Below the pieces are notes generated by a model. That model was not told the origin of the DNA. It saw only the letters and a list, made by a program, of their open reading frames with translations, and did not search any database. Positions 1-8,027 of a stretch of DNA of 60,104 nt are shown here, in pieces; the stretch's first letter is position 1, and the number at the start of each line of letters is the position of its first letter. Both the position numbers and the translations under genes were made by a program. Location of the stretch: the NCBI RefSeq assembly GCF_001484195.1, contig NZ_LLYW01000001.1:1-60104 (forward strand). The letters run 5' to 3'. This DNA comes from Thermococcus celericrescens. Its GTDB lineage: Archaea; Methanobacteriota_B; Thermococci; Thermococcales; Thermococcaceae.

Positions 1-1024
1 GGAGCGGTTTGCCGCCGCCGATCGTCGTCGCGAGCTGTGCTATGCTCTTCCCGTAGGCCGTGGTGTCCTCAACCGGCTCGGTCAGCTCTATCCTCGTCAG
101 GAAGGCGAAGTTGGTGTTGTTGCTCTTCTTCTCGTGCATCGAGTGCCCGTTGACGCCGACGTAGGAGTCGTACTTCTCCTCGACGACGAAGCCGTGGGGG
201 TTGGTGCAGAATGTTCTCACGAAGTCGTCGTAGGTGTCGGTGTAGATGTGGAACTTGGGGTCGTGGTTTATGCTCGTTATCGGCTCCATCACTATCGCGG
301 GAACCTCGACGCGGACGCCCACGTCGATTGGCCCGTGCCTCGCCTCAAGCCCTATCCTCTGGGCCACGTCGTGGAACCAGTCCGCTCCGCCTCTCCCGGG
401 GGCGACGATTATGTAGCGGGCGTTGATCGTGAAGATGTTCTTTCCCCTCTTCACCTTCACCCTGCCCGGCCCGAACTCTAGGGCCTTGGTCCAGAGGAGA
501 AACTCGACGCCTTTGCCCTCGAGGTGCCTCTTTATGTCGGCTATGACCTCGGGCGTCCTGTCCGAACCTATGTGGCGCTGGATTATGGGGATGAACTTCA
601 CACCCGCCTGTGCTGCCCTCTGCTCCCAGTATCGGATCTCCTCCGGGTTTCCCCTGAACAGGTTTCTGGGTGACCTGTGGCGCAGGAAAATCCTGTCAAC
701 TTCCCAGACGAGCTGCCAGGCGTAGTTCTCATCGTCGGTCAGCTCGCTCAAATCGCCGCCTATGTCCGGCCTGAGGTTTATCGTGCCGTCGCTCAGTCCC
801 CCCGCACCGCCTACGCCGCTCATTATGTGGCAGGGCTGGCAGCCGATGCAGTAGCCAAGCTCGTACATCGGGCAGATCCTCTGCTCGACGTTGCCGCCTT
901 CCTCTATCACCAGAATCCTAAAATCGCTCTTTTCTGCCAGCTCGTAGGCTGCAAAGAGGCCAGCGGGGCCGGCGCCTATAATCACGACATCGTAGGTCTT
1001 TCCGTTTCCTGCTTCAGAAACCAT
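1..1024 (-). CDS. FAD-dependent dehydrogenase, C-terminus cut by window edge
   Basis: The minus-strand frame opens with ATG at 1024 and runs off the left edge without a stop, so about 341 residues are visible. The N-terminus carries a Rossmann dinucleotide-binding motif, VVIIGAGPAG, at about residues 13-22. It is followed by a conserved acidic strand end (LVIEEGGN) and a cysteine-containing stretch, CPMYELGYCIGCQPC. The later APGRGGADWF segment is typical of FAD-dependent oxidoreductases of the COG2509 kind, common in Thermococcales and of unknown substrate. The ATG is the only good start before the Rossmann fold. The gene is divergent from the CBS gene. The family assignment is good but the reaction is not known. 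Confidence 0.8.
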   Translation of the reverse strand, partial: MVSEAGNGKTYDVVIIGAGPAGLFAAYELAEKSDFRILVIEEGGNVEQRICPMYELGYCIGCQPCHIMSGVGGAGGLSDGTINLRPDIGGDLSELTDDENYAWQLVWEVDRIFLRHRSPRNLFRGNPEEIRYWEQRAAQAGVKFIPIIQRHIGSDRTPEVIADIKRHLEGKGVEFLLWTKALEFGPGRVKVKRGKNIFTINARYIIVAPGRGGADWFHDVAQRIGLEARHGPIDVGVRVEVPAIVMEPITSINHDPKFHIYTDTYDDFVRTFCTNPHGFVVEEKYDSYVGVNGHSMHEKKSNNTNFAFLTRIELTEPVEDTTAYGKSIAQLATTIGGGKPL

Positions 1025-1142
1025 ATTTCCCTTGCCGATGTCTCTGAGTGGCCCCTTAAAAAGTTTTTGGCAAGTTTTTGGTTAACCTGTCGGGGGCGTA
1101 CGATACTTTTGACATGTAACACTCAAAGGAATCTCCGAAATC

Positions 1143-1172
1143 TTTAAACACTTTCGCACATTAGTGTTTAAA
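1143..1172 (+). promoter_or_regulatory. Promoter with perfect 10-bp inverted repeat
   Basis: The sequence TTTAAACACT (1143-1152) is repeated inverted as AGTGTTTAAA (1163-1172) with 10 bp between the arms. The left arm contains a TATA-like TTTAAA about 25-30 bp before the CBS start. The dyad therefore covers the TATA box and start site, which suggests an operator. The binding protein is unknown. Confidence 0.45.
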
Positions 1173-1182
1173 CGTGGGGCGT

Positions 1183-1740
1183 ATGGACACTTTGAATGCC
1201 GGGGAAAAATCCCACGAGGCCAAAGCGAAGAAGATACGAATAATCCACAGCAAAAGGAGGCTTCTCCAGCTCCAGCGCAAGGAAGAGCTTAGCCACAACA
1301 TCAGGTACGTTTCCAAGGTCCCCGTGAGGCTGGTCATGGACCGCGACTACCTCGTCGTTCACCCTCACGACTCCATGGCAACTCTCATCGAGAGCATGGG
1401 CGAGGAGGAAAGCTCCGCTATCGTCGTTGATTCCGATGGAAAACTCGTCGGATTCGTCACGATGAAGGACATACTCCACCTCTTCGACGTCCCCCGGAGG
1501 CACTCCATAGTGGGCTTCGGCCTGCTGAAGAGGTACTCCGTCACGAGGGCGACGAGGGTGGAGGACATAATGGTCACCAAGCCGGTAACCGTGAACATCA
1601 ACGACGAGCTGGGGCACGCCATAAGGATAATGCTCGAAACCGGAAAGCACCACCTTCCCGTGGTGGACGACGGTGGCAGGGCCCACGGCCTGCTGGAGGT
1701 TAAGGACATAATACGCCTCATACGCCTCGTCTCCCTCTGA
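1183..1740 (+). CDS. CBS-domain pair protein
   Basis: The protein is 185 residues from ATG 1183; an in-frame GTG at 1174 would add three. A basic N-terminal segment of about 40 residues precedes two CBS repeats. The first is near residues 45-105 (VMDRDYLVVHP through GFVTMKDIL) and the second near 120-185 (VEDIMVTKPV through GLLEVKDII). CBS pairs bind adenosyl ligands and sense energy state, and often regulate partner enzymes or transporters. The gene lies 21 bp upstream of the cation/proton antiporter in the same direction, so it may be co-transcribed with it and modulate it; that link is inference. No DNA-binding domain is evident. Confidence 0.85.
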   Translation: MDTLNAGEKSHEAKAKKIRIIHSKRRLLQLQRKEELSHNIRYVSKVPVRLVMDRDYLVVHPHDSMATLIESMGEEESSAIVVDSDGKLVGFVTMKDILHLFDVPRRHSIVGFGLLKRYSVTRATRVEDIMVTKPVTVNINDELGHAIRIMLETGKHHLPVVDDGGRAHGLLEVKDIIRLIRLVSL

Positions 1741-1761
1741 CCACTAAAATCGGGTGTTACC

Positions 1762-2904
1762 ATGGACGTCTTCCTGGAGCTGGCGGTCATACTGATTACG
1801 GCCAAGCTGATGGGCTACCTAAGCTCGAGGCTCGGCTTTCCCGCGGCCTTGGGTCAGATAATAGGGGGAATAATCCTCGGTCCGTCCCTTCTGAACTTCG
1901 TGGCCTACGGCGAGGGCGTTCGGCTCATCTCCGAGCTGGGCGTCATAATGCTCCTCTTTCTGGCCGGTCTCGAAACGGACATGGAGGAGTTCAAGCGCGT
2001 CGGCCTCCCGGCCTTCCTCATAGCCTCCCTGGGTGTTGCTGTTCCCTTCATCTTCGGCTACGCTGTGGCACTCAGGTGGGGCTACCCGGGAATGGAGGCC
2101 CTCTTCCTCGGCGGCGTCATGACGGCGACGAGCGTCAGTTTAACCGCGAGCGTTCTCATGGAGATGAAGCGCCTCAGGACGAGGGTCGGTGCGGCTATCC
2201 TGGCCGCCGCCGTGGTGGACGACGTCCTGGGCATAATAATCCTTACCATTCTCGTGGCCATGAACACCAAGGGAACGGTTTACGTAGGGGATATAGCGGT
2301 GCTTCTCGTTGAAATCGCCGCTTTCTTCCTCCTCAGCTACCTCATAGGCAGGGGAATCGTCAAGAAGGTCCTCCGCTCCTCCCACAGGATAAATCTCCCC
2401 GAAACCGTCACCACGGTCTCGATAGTCGTGATGCTCATCTTCGCCTACCTCGCCGAGTACTTCCAGATAGCGGCCATAACCGGTGCCTACCTGGCGGGAA
2501 TACTCGTCGCCGGGAGCGATGACGCGAGGAAGATAACCGACAAGATAATCACCCTCGGCTACGCCTTCTTCATTCCCGTCTTCCTCGTCGGCGTCGGCGC
2601 CGAAACCGATGCCCACGTGGTCCTCGCGGCGGGGGCCTTCGCGCTGGTTTACTCACTCCTCGCCATAGTCGGGAAGGTCATCGGCTGTGGAATCGGCGGA
2701 ATCCTCTCGAAGTTCAGCCCCATGGAGTCCCTCCAGATAGGCGTTGGAATGATTCCGAGAATGGAAGTGGGCCTTATAATGGCCAACATAGGCCTTTCCG
2801 AGGGAATCCTGACGAACGAGAGCTTTTCCATAGCCATCGCAATGGTCATGGCGACGACGCTGGTCACGCCGCCGCTCCTCAAGCTGGCCTTCTCGAGGCG
2901 TTAG
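1762..2904 (+). CDS. CPA2-family Na+(K+)/H+ antiporter
   Basis: This 380-residue, highly hydrophobic protein has about 12-13 membrane segments along its whole length. The start region carries the family motif LGFPAALGQIIGGIILGP (about residues 24-41), followed by LFLAGLETDMEEFK. The ion-binding pair VVDD lies at about residues 151-154; two adjacent Asp residues are typical of electrogenic NapA/NhaA-like members rather than KefC-like Asn-Asp members. There is no C-terminal TrkA-N domain, so any regulation must come from elsewhere, perhaps the CBS protein just upstream. The product acts in the cytoplasmic membrane in pH and sodium homeostasis. Confidence 0.88.
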   Translation: MDVFLELAVILITAKLMGYLSSRLGFPAALGQIIGGIILGPSLLNFVAYGEGVRLISELGVIMLLFLAGLETDMEEFKRVGLPAFLIASLGVAVPFIFGYAVALRWGYPGMEALFLGGVMTATSVSLTASVLMEMKRLRTRVGAAILAAAVVDDVLGIIILTILVAMNTKGTVYVGDIAVLLVEIAAFFLLSYLIGRGIVKKVLRSSHRINLPETVTTVSIVVMLIFAYLAEYFQIAAITGAYLAGILVAGSDDARKITDKIITLGYAFFIPVFLVGVGAETDAHVVLAAGAFALVYSLLAIVGKVIGCGIGGILSKFSPMESLQIGVGMIPRMEVGLIMANIGLSEGILTNESFSIAIAMVMATTLVTPPLLKLAFSRR

Positions 2905-2905
2905 C

Positions 2906-2960
2906 TCGGCCAACCGAGTGCTCATCACACCTCAGCCAGTGCCGGTCTCGTCATCGCCAA
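2906..2960 (-). ncRNA. Candidate C/D box sRNA (weaker of two)
   Basis: On the minus strand the order is C-like ATGACGA (2954-2948), 12 nt, D' CTGA (2935-2932), 3 nt, C' GTGATGA (2928-2922), 12 nt, D-like CCGA (2909-2906). The two 12-nt guide spacings and 3-nt D'/C' gap are right for archaeal C/D sRNAs. A TTTATAAAA box at about 2980-2989 is correctly placed for a start near 2960. Against it, the terminal C and D boxes each have one mismatch and no good terminal stem is seen. The gene sits directly after the antiporter stop, on the opposite strand. Confidence 0.35.
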
Positions 2961-2979
2961 GGTACACTTCCGGGCATAG

Positions 2980-2990
2980 GTTTATAAAAC
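2980..2990. promoter_or_regulatory. TATA box between sRNA candidate and marC
   Basis: The near-symmetrical GTTTATAAAAC is about 25 bp before the marC ATG at 3010, predicting a nearly leaderless mRNA. It could also serve the minus-strand sRNA candidate. Confidence 0.5.
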
Positions 2991-3009
2991 CCTCACCGCA
3001 GTGGGGAGC

Positions 3010-3624
3010 ATGAGCGAGTGGCTTTCGATACTAAGCTCTGCACTCTTCATGCTCATCATGATAGACCCGAGCGACAAGATACTCCTGGTCAGCCTCCTGA
3101 GGGAGGACTTCCATATAGAGGACATAAGGACGCTTATCGTCAGGGCAAACCTGATAGGCTTCCTCCTCCTGTTCCTCTTTGCGGTTTCGGGCCAGATAAT
3201 TCTTCAGGACATATTCCACATCGACATAAACGCCCTCCGCGTTGCCGGGGGATTCGTCCTCTTCAAGATAGGTCTAGAGGCCCTCGAAAGCGGCGGAATG
3301 ATGACCCTCAAAAAGGAGAAGAACATACTCGCCCTTGCCGCCGTCCCCGTTGCGACGCCCCTGATAGCCGGCCCCGCCGCGATAACCACCGCGATAACCC
3401 TCACCGCCGAAAAGGGCCTCTACCACGCCACCGCGGCGGTGTTCCTTGCCATCCTGATGACGGCCCTCGTCATGTTCGTGACGCTGTACCTGATCAAGAA
3501 CGTCAGCAAAACGACCCTGGGGGTCTTCATAAGGATAATCGGTATGTTCACGATGGCGATAGGGGCCCAGATGATGGTTCAGGGCGTCGTCGGGATATAC
3601 CTCCTGATGACGTCCGCTGGATGA
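3010..3624 (+). CDS. MarC-family integral membrane protein
   Basis: The protein is 204 residues from ATG 3010; a GTG at 3001 is in frame but the TATA spacing favours the ATG. It has six predicted membrane helices. The family signature is a half-helix [13 protein letters not shown] at about residues 117-129, with the N-terminal [10 protein letters not shown] as the matching first repeat. MarC/UPF0056 proteins are conserved membrane proteins whose substrate has not been settled; the old link to multiple antibiotic resistance is not supported. It appears monocistronic, with a 98-bp gap to hisS. Confidence 0.85.
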   Translation: MSEWLSILSSALFMLIMIDPSDKILLVSLLREDFHIEDIRTLIVRANLIGFLLLFLFAVSGQIILQDIFHIDINALRVAGGFVLFKIGLEALESGGMMTLKKEKNILALAAVPVATPLIAGPAAITTAITLTAEKGLYHATAAVFLAILMTALVMFVTLYLIKNVSKTTLGVFIRIIGMFTMAIGAQMMVQGVVGIYLLMTSAG

Positions 3625-3722
3625 CAACCCTTCGGCCTACTGCCCGGAGAACGGGCCAAGGCCAAAACTCTTGGGCTAACCTTTTAACCCCCTGCACTTT
3701 TTCCAGGAAAGGAGGGTTGAGA

Positions 3723-5036
3723 ATGAGGGTAAGGCTTGAAAAAGTTAAGGGAACGCGAGACCTGCTCCCGGAGGAGATGGCGAAGAGGAGATGGGTTTTC
3801 GAGAGAATCCGCGAGGTCTTTGAGCGGTATAACTTTCACGAGGTTCTCACGCCCACCTTTGAGTACACCGAGCTCTTCAAGCTGAGGAGCGGTGAGGAGG
3901 TGGTCGAGCAGCTCTACGCCTTCGACGACAAGGGCGGACGGAACCTCTCGCTCAGACCCGACATGACGTCCAGCGTCGCGAGGCTCTACGTCAACGGCTT
4001 CCAGAACGCCCCGAAGCCCGTTAAATGGTACTACATGGCCAACATGTTCCGCTATGAGGAACCCCAGAGCGGCCGTTACCGCGAGTTCTGGCAGGCGGGG
4101 GTAGAGCTCCTCGGGAGCGATAAAGTTGAGGCAGATGCGGAGGTCATAGCCCTCTTCGTTGAGAGCTACCTCGCCACCGGCCTCGAGGACTTCACCGTGA
4201 ACATAGGCGACCGCGTTCTCCTCGACGAGTTCGCAAAGATGCTCGGCGTTGAGGACGACGTAGGCCTGATGAGGCTCATAGACAAGAAGGACAAGATGAG
4301 CAGGGAGGACTTCGCCGGCGCCCTGAGGGAGTTCGGGCTGGACGATGATGGCGTCGAGAAAGTCCTGGCGCTGGTGGAGATAAAGGGCCTCCCTGAAGAG
4401 GTTCTTCCGAAGGCGGAGGGGCTCTTCACGGGCGAGAAAGCTAAGGAGGAAATCAAGCGCCTCTACGAGCTGGTCGATTTGCTCGATGCCTACGGCGTCT
4501 CGAAGTGGATAAGGATAGACCTTGGCATAGCGAGGGGCTTCGACTACTACACGAGCATAGTCTTTGAAGCCATCGCCCCCAACGACCTCGGCATAGGCTC
4601 GATAGGCGGCGGCGGCCGCTACGACAACCTTATCTCCGTCTTCGGCGGAAAGCCGACCCCGGCGACGGGCTTTGCCATTGGAATCGAGCGCCTCATTCCG
4701 ATACTCGAGTGGAAGGGGCTCATCCCGGAGCCGAAGCTCAGGCCCGACGTCTACGTCGTGCCCATAGGGAAGGACGTCGAGCTGAGGAGGGCCGCCGTTG
4801 AGATAACGAGCGCCCTGAGGGCCGTGGGCGTCAAAACCGACTGCGAGCTAACTGGAAGAAAGCTCAGGAAGGCACTCGATTACGCGGGAAAGCTCGGAGT
4901 TCCGTACGTCGTCCTCGTTGGGAAGAAGGACCTGGCGGAAGGAAAGGTCACGGTAAGGGATATGGAGAGCGGCGAGCAGAGAACCGTCGAGAAGGCTCGG
5001 GTCGCGGAGGCCGTGGTTGGGTTATTGGAGGGCTGA
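3723..5036 (+). CDS. hisS: Histidyl-tRNA synthetase
   Basis: This 437-residue class II synthetase charges tRNA-His. ATG 3723 follows a strong GGAGG site at 3711-3715; the open frame continues far upstream but is unlike any HisRS. The first residues (KVKGTRDLLPEE) are the family start. Motif 2 (FRYEEPQSGRYREF) is near residue 110, the His-specific RGFDYYTS near 270, GGGGRYDNL near 295, and motif 3 (TGFAIGIERL) near 315. A C-terminal anticodon-binding domain follows (DVYVVPIGKDVE onward). It lies 1.7 kb upstream of the gene for its own tRNA. Confidence 0.96.
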   Translation: MRVRLEKVKGTRDLLPEEMAKRRWVFERIREVFERYNFHEVLTPTFEYTELFKLRSGEEVVEQLYAFDDKGGRNLSLRPDMTSSVARLYVNGFQNAPKPVKWYYMANMFRYEEPQSGRYREFWQAGVELLGSDKVEADAEVIALFVESYLATGLEDFTVNIGDRVLLDEFAKMLGVEDDVGLMRLIDKKDKMSREDFAGALREFGLDDDGVEKVLALVEIKGLPEEVLPKAEGLFTGEKAKEEIKRLYELVDLLDAYGVSKWIRIDLGIARGFDYYTSIVFEAIAPNDLGIGSIGGGGRYDNLISVFGGKPTPATGFAIGIERLIPILEWKGLIPEPKLRPDVYVVPIGKDVELRRAAVEITSALRAVGVKTDCELTGRKLRKALDYAGKLGVPYVVLVGKKDLAEGKVTVRDMESGEQRTVEKARVAEAVVGLLEG

Positions 5037-5140
5037 GGGGTTTGCTTTTGTTGTCCCCAGCATTTCTTTGACCTAATTTTGTCGCTTGAAGGCTATCCGG
5101 GCAGGAAATGTCTTTATCGTGGGATTAAAGAGGATGGAAG

Positions 5141-5203
5141 CAGCTCAGTGGTGACCGCTCTCCTCATCGTTACCTCGGAAGGGCTTGGGCGTCATCATCG
5201 CTG
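5141..5203 (-). ncRNA. Candidate C/D box sRNA
   Basis: Minus strand: a canonical C box ATGATGA (5198-5192) and a canonical D box CTGA (5148-5145) are joined by a terminal stem, CAGC (5203-5200) with GCTG (5144-5141). Between them are a D'-like CCGA (5178-5175) and a C'-like ACGATGA (5170-5164), separated by GGTA. Guide intervals are 13 and 12-15 nt. A minus-strand TATA-like GTTAAAAAG at about 5225-5233 is 25 bp upstream. Canonical outer boxes with relaxed inner boxes are the usual archaeal pattern. The product would direct 2'-O-methylation of rRNA or tRNA; targets were not identified. Confidence 0.55.
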
Positions 5204-5243
5204 GGCTTAAAAACACTTCGAACTTTTTAACCCTGGTGGTGCC

Positions 5244-5993
5244 ATGAGGTTCATCCCGCTCATCGTTGCAAGACCCGAGGTCCAGATGGCCATAGACGAG
5301 GCGATAATGAGGGCCAGGATAGAGGGAAAGGTTCCCGACACGGTTAGGCTATATACCTTCTCGCCGAGCTCCGTGACCATAGGCCGCTTCCAGAGCGTCG
5401 TCCACGACGTCAACCTCGACGAGGCGCGGAAGCTCGGAATCCCCGTCGTCCGCAGGGTGACCGGCGGCGGCTCGGTGTTCCACGACGAATACGGTGAGGT
5501 AACCTACTCCGTCGTTGTCGGCGAGGACTACCACCCGATGCTCAGGAACGTTGAGAGCAGCTACCGCTATTTAGCCGGCCCGCTGGTTGATGCGCTGAAA
5601 GAGCTCGGCCTTGAGGCGGGCTTTTCTGGCCTGAACGACATCGTTGCCAACGGGAAAAAAATCAGCGGCTCCGCACAGACGAGGCGGAAGGGGGTCATCC
5701 TGCAGCACGGCACGTTCATGTACTCCACGCGCGTTGAGGTACTCGGAAGGGTTCTCAGGGTCTCCAAGGCCAAGCTCGCCGACAAGGGCGTTTCGAGCAT
5801 CTGGGAGAGGGTAACCACCCTGGAGCGCGAGGGCATAAATCTGAGCCGCTGGGAGGCCTACGAGCTGCTCAAGGAGAGCTTCTTCAGTGCCTTTGAGCCC
5901 GAGGAGGGTGGGCTCACCGACTATGAGCTCGAGCTCGCCGAGAGGCTGGTGGAGGAGAAATATGGAAATCCGGAGTGGAACGAGAGCCGGTGA
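5244..5993 (+). CDS. lplA: Lipoate-protein ligase A family protein
   Basis: This 249-residue protein has the BPL/LPL catalytic fold that attaches lipoyl groups to carrier proteins through lipoyl-AMP. The lipoate-binding loop RRVTGGGSVFHD lies at about residues 67-78. The catalytic Lys lies in NGKKISGSAQ, near residue 138, followed by LQHGTFMYS. The start ATG follows GGTGGTGCC. Archaeal LplA usually needs a small separate LplB partner for activation; none is adjacent here. The preceding 207 bp contain the sRNA candidate on the other strand and a TATA-like TTTTTAACC. Confidence 0.88.
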   Translation: MRFIPLIVARPEVQMAIDEAIMRARIEGKVPDTVRLYTFSPSSVTIGRFQSVVHDVNLDEARKLGIPVVRRVTGGGSVFHDEYGEVTYSVVVGEDYHPMLRNVESSYRYLAGPLVDALKELGLEAGFSGLNDIVANGKKISGSAQTRRKGVILQHGTFMYSTRVEVLGRVLRVSKAKLADKGVSSIWERVTTLEREGINLSRWEAYELLKESFFSAFEPEEGGLTDYELELAERLVEEKYGNPEWNESR

Positions 5994-5994
5994 T

Positions 5995-6633
5995 TTAAGG
6001 TAGCTTCCAGTTTTCTTCTATCATATACCGCTCCGCCAGCTCGTAGAACAGTTCGTCCTCGCCGAGCTCCTCCCTCAGTGCCCTGAATTTCTCCTCGAGC
6101 CGGGGCAGCCGGCCCTTGCTCCGTCTCAGCATATCGTTGCCGAGGTCAACGGCGAAACGGAGGTACTCATCGTCCACGAGTATCCTTCCATCCCTGCCGA
6201 GCGGTGCCGTCAGGTACTCCGTGGCGTTTATCTCCACAAGGTAGCGCTTCGAGACGACCTTGAAGGTGGTGTACTTAAAACCCGAGGCCAAACCGAGCTC
6301 GTGGAGTCTCTTTGCCTTTTCCACGTCCTCGGCGACGATGTGGAATATGGGCGGCTGGCTCTTGAGGAATATGAGGCCCTTCTCGGCGTTTCTCAGGGCC
6401 TCCCTTGCCTCCTCGAACTCCATCGGCCTGTGGACCTTGATCAGCCACCTCGCGAGGGGCTTGGCCCCGAGGTCCGGTTCCTCCATTATGCCGATCCTGC
6501 CGGAGCAGGAGGAGGTCGTGTAGATTCCCCTTATCGAGTTGATGAGCAGGAGGTGATCGATTATATCCGCGTCAACCTTTCCTTCCCTCATAGCCGTGAA
6601 GAGGCTCACAAGGGCTTCGCGTTTGGCTTTCAT
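5995..6633 (-). CDS. taw3: tRNA wybutosine-synthesis methyltransferase Taw3
   Basis: This 212-residue protein is of the TYW3/Taw3 family, which N4-methylates the wyosine intermediate at position 37 of tRNA-Phe. The hallmark TTSSCSGRI is at about residues 38-46, followed by LARWLIKVHRP and the C-terminal SKRYLVEINATE. It converges on lplA with one base between stop codons. The length and motifs match archaeal members. Confidence 0.9.
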   Translation of the reverse strand: MKAKREALVSLFTAMREGKVDADIIDHLLLINSIRGIYTTSSCSGRIGIMEEPDLGAKPLARWLIKVHRPMEFEEAREALRNAEKGLIFLKSQPPIFHIVAEDVEKAKRLHELGLASGFKYTTFKVVSKRYLVEINATEYLTAPLGRDGRILVDDEYLRFAVDLGNDMLRRSKGRLPRLEEKFRALREELGEDELFYELAERYMIEENWKLP

Positions 6634-6739
6634 GTCGAAACCTCCGGACGATTCTTAATTCCCGCGAAAGCGTCGTTAAGCGTGGGTTGGGGTAAGTAAA
6701 AGGTCTCAGCTTCCTCTTTCAGCCCCTTCTGTCGAAAAC

Positions 6740-6747
6740 TTTATAAA
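6740..6747 (+). promoter_or_regulatory. TATA box of tRNA-His
   Basis: TTTATAAA is centred about 31 bp upstream of the mature tRNA 5' end, a normal archaeal tRNA promoter distance. Confidence 0.6.
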
Positions 6748-6748
6748 G

Positions 6749-7060
6749 CTAACCCAAAAGGTTTAGCTGGAAATGGCCAGGGTGGTGTAGCCTGGTTAGC
6801 ACAGGGGACTGTGGATCCCCTAGCCCGGGTTCAAATCCCGGCCCTGGCCCCAGAACCACCCTTCTCCCAGAATAAAACGCTTTTAAAACTTCTTCCAGCA
6901 AACGCGACATGTTAATGCCTTCTCTCTTCGCAAACTCCACCAAATCAGCCCGAATTCTCAACGTAACATTCTTCGTAACTGCACGCTTCTGTACACTGCC
7001 CTTGCAAATGCACGTGCAATTGCCTGTGCACGGTCCCATGGCCTGGCACCTCAGAAACAC
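6749..7060 (-). CDS. Integrase N-terminal fragment int(N)
   Basis: The first 69 residues (GTG start 7060, or ATG 7039) are element-specific. From codon 70 the frame enters the tRNA, encodes GPGPGFEPGLGDPQ, and ends at 6749 in chromosomal sequence. The other half at 37502-36465 begins with the same GPGPGFEPGLGDPQ in the same frame, so excision would rebuild a protein of about 414 residues. The fragment has a Cys-rich start (CTGNCTCICKG) and then a segment resembling a ribbon-helix-helix motif (VTLRIRADLVEFAKREG). The split makes integration stable until another integrase source appears. Confidence 0.85.
   Translation of the reverse strand: MFLRCQAMGPCTGNCTCICKGSVQKRAVTKNVTLRIRADLVEFAKREGINMSRLLEEVLKAFYSGRRVVLGPGPGFEPGLGDPQSPVLTRLHHPGHFQLNLLG
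6775..6852 (+). tRNA. tRNA-His (anticodon GTG)
   Basis: A full cloverleaf is present. The extra G-1 at 6775 opposes C73, which is specific for tRNA-His. The acceptor stem GCCAGGG/CCCTGGC, anticodon stem GGGGA/TCCCC with loop CTGTGGA (anticodon 6811-6813), and T loop GTTCAAATC are all intact. CCA is encoded at 6850-6852. The 3' part is also the attachment site of the integrated element and remains functional after integration. Confidence 0.97.
6809..6852 (+). repeat. attL: 44-bp attachment core in tRNA-His
   Basis: The segment from the anticodon loop to the encoded CCA is repeated exactly at 37458-37501. It marks the left end of the element. The minus strand across it is coding for the integrase. 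Confidence 0.93.
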
Positions 7061-7104
7061 TCAGACAAGCCAACTTAAACAATTTGTGGTAAAAAAGTAA
7101 AAAG

Positions 7105-7507
7105 TCAGTCTGAATTCTCAGACCGCTCAAGAGCGAGTGTAGAGAGAACTTCCAGGCCCAAAGGAGACAACACCACAGCATAATTCCCCGCCAGCTCAAA
7201 GAGGTAGCTTTCAAAAAATTTGATGGACCCAAGCACTTCTTCTCCTACCAATCTCTCCACCTTACCCGCCTCAATAAACTCCTCCATTACCTCTTCAAAG
7301 ATCCTCCTCGCATCAAAAAAACCTCTCCCCTCCCCGGGCACGAAGACGGGAATAAACCCCCATCCAGTATTCCCGGGGTAGATTGAACTCCTTAAAGTAC
7401 TCAATCATTACCTCGGCCATTTTCTTAAGGACGCCCACAAAATCCAACGGACCTGCATCAGTCCATGTAGTTAATACTTGCACTCCTCCATTCATGGCCA
7501 ACACCAA
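7105..7507 (-). pseudogene. Hypothetical protein, apparently frameshifted
   Basis: Two minus-strand frames join near 7375-7385. The first (from 7507) reads to EYFKEFNLPREYW. The second continues with NTGWGFIPVFVPGEG and ends at 7105 with LSPLGLEVLSTLALE. Each half looks like coding amphipathic helix, and neither is complete alone, so one gene of about 134 residues with a single frameshift beside a C4G3 run is the simplest reading. The family is not recognised. A sequencing error in the homopolymer-like run would also explain it. Confidence 0.5.
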
Positions 7508-7598
7508 TGGCCCGAGCGTTAAGACGAGAAATTAAACATAACGGTCAAGACCCAGATAATCCGACCAATTGAAAAACCGAGGAAAGCACCAAAGACAG

Positions 7599-8027
7599 TC
7601 AAAGAAGGCTTTCAATGAGTTTGTAGTCCTCCTCCGGGATTTCCCTCATCGCCTTGCCCATCAAGTGGCCGTTCCACCTCTTCTTGTTGGTGATGAACTT
7701 CAGCTTCGGAATGAGCGGCTTGAAGTCAACCTCTCCAAGCTTGACCGGTTTGATCTTTACTCTCAGCGGGTAAGTCTCGTTTGGCACGTGAGCCTTGAAA
7801 ATCCTGCTTGAATCCTCATAAGGCTCGCTCACGACCTCAAAAATCCCAACGATCTTCGGTTCAAGAACTTCCTTGTTTTCGCGCTCCTGCTTGAGGTAGA
7901 TAACGAGCCTGTCACCGGGCTTGACCTTGGCGATTGTGTTCCTGTGCCTCCTTGGCACGCCCCAAACGTTCTTTTCCTTAATCACCTTCCAGTTCGCACG
8001 GTTGGTAATGCAGAGCCAGTAGGTCAT
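7599..8027 (-). CDS. EVE-domain protein (element copy)
   Basis: This 142-residue protein begins with [11 protein letters not shown] and contains [25 protein letters not shown], the signature of the EVE fold (PUA-like), which is thought to read modified bases in DNA or RNA. Its ATG overlaps the stop of the upstream transglutaminase gene by four bases and has GGTGATC before it, so it ends the long minus-strand operon. A close paralogue lies just outside the right end of the element (37821-38252). The similarity extends into the DNA just after the stop codons. A role beside the restriction cassette is plausible but inferred. Confidence 0.85.
   Translation of the reverse strand: MTYWLCITNRANWKVIKEKNVWGVPRRHRNTIAKVKPGDRLVIYLKQERENKEVLEPKIVGIFEVVSEPYEDSSRIFKAHVPNETYPLRVKIKPVKLGEVDFKPLIPKLKFITNKKRWNGHLMGKAMREIPEEDYKLIESLL

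Noticed and set aside
3018-3722. N-terminal extension of HisRS
   Set aside because: The open frame is the out-of-frame shadow of marC. HisRS proper starts at 3723 behind a strong GGAGG.
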